5,397 nucleotides of DNA. Source: Eubacterium sp. Lineage in GTDB: Bacteria; Bacillota; Clostridia; Lachnospirales; Lachnospiraceae. Of this stretch, positions 5,302 to 5,397 are shown in pieces; positions within the stretch are counted from its first letter, which is position 1; each line of letters starts with the position of its first letter. The notes under the pieces are model-generated. The model was not told the origin of the DNA. It saw nothing but the letters and a program-made list of their open reading frames with translations, and made no database searches. The translations under genes and the position numbers were made by a program. The stretch lies in the NCBI GenBank assembly GCA_017445525.1, contig JAFSTZ010000146.1, positions 1 to 5,397 on the forward strand, read 5' to 3'.

Positions 5302-5397
5302 ATGTACGCAATCATCAAAACCGGTGGTAAGCAGTACAAGGTAGAAGAAGGCGATATCATCAGAGTTGAGAAGCTTTCCGCAAAGGAAGGTGAGGAG
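5302..5397 (+). CDS. rplU: 50S ribosomal protein L21, 3'-partial
   Basis: ATG 5302 is preceded by a near-perfect AGGAGGTG at 5289-5296 with a 5-nt spacer. The 32 visible codons begin [20 protein letters not shown], the characteristic L21 N-terminus; L21 binds 23S rRNA in the large subunit. The gene runs off the end of the window. In this neighbourhood rplU is normally followed by a ribosomal-processing protease gene, rpmA (L27) and obgE, which would lie beyond the window. Expression should be controlled by the promoter at 5138-5166 and the L21 leader. Confidence 0.97.
   Translation, partial: MYAIIKTGGKQYKVEEGDIIRVEKLSAKEGEE

Overview
The window looks like a chromosomal segment of a Gram-positive anaerobe of class Clostridia, most likely Lachnospiraceae. 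This rests on the gene neighbourhood (B12-binding-type radical SAM protein, RNase E/G, L21 leader, rplU), the strong AGGAGG ribosome sites, a consensus sigma-A promoter, and the family resemblance of the proteins. All supported genes are on the + strand.

Layout. Bases 1-897 are the 3' part of a gene for an acidic two-TM membrane protein whose start lies outside the window. It is followed by a 50-aa membrane peptide gene (1004-1156). That gene overlaps by 8 nt the gene of a TIGR03960-type radical SAM protein (1149-3104). After a 93-nt gap comes a short RNase E/G (rng, 3198-4427). From 4428 to 5301 the only gene is a 97-aa protein (4659-4952) that resembles a single domain of the FakA/YloV fatty-acid kinase (DAK-like) family. 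The window closes with a textbook promoter, an L21-leader-type structured 5' UTR and the first 32 codons of rplU.

Working together. The radical SAM gene, rng and rplU form a conserved clostridial neighbourhood tied to RNA and ribosome metabolism. Two things differ here. The DUF2344 (TIGR03936) gene that usually sits between the radical SAM gene and rng is missing, and the FakA-like mini-gene with its own probable promoter sits between rng and rplU.

Most interesting signal. The mini-gene is bracketed by two 76-nt copies of one palindromic element (4545-4620 and 5033-5108), in the same orientation. The copies match at 60 of 76 positions by hand count. Eight of the 16 differences form four compensatory base-pair swaps, while an asymmetric internal loop (GC opposite ATCAG) is identical. 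This is direct evidence that the folded structure is conserved. I do not recognise the element as a named RNA or repeat family. A second, weaker oddity is a degenerate copy of the last ~31 nt of rng located 65 nt downstream of the original.
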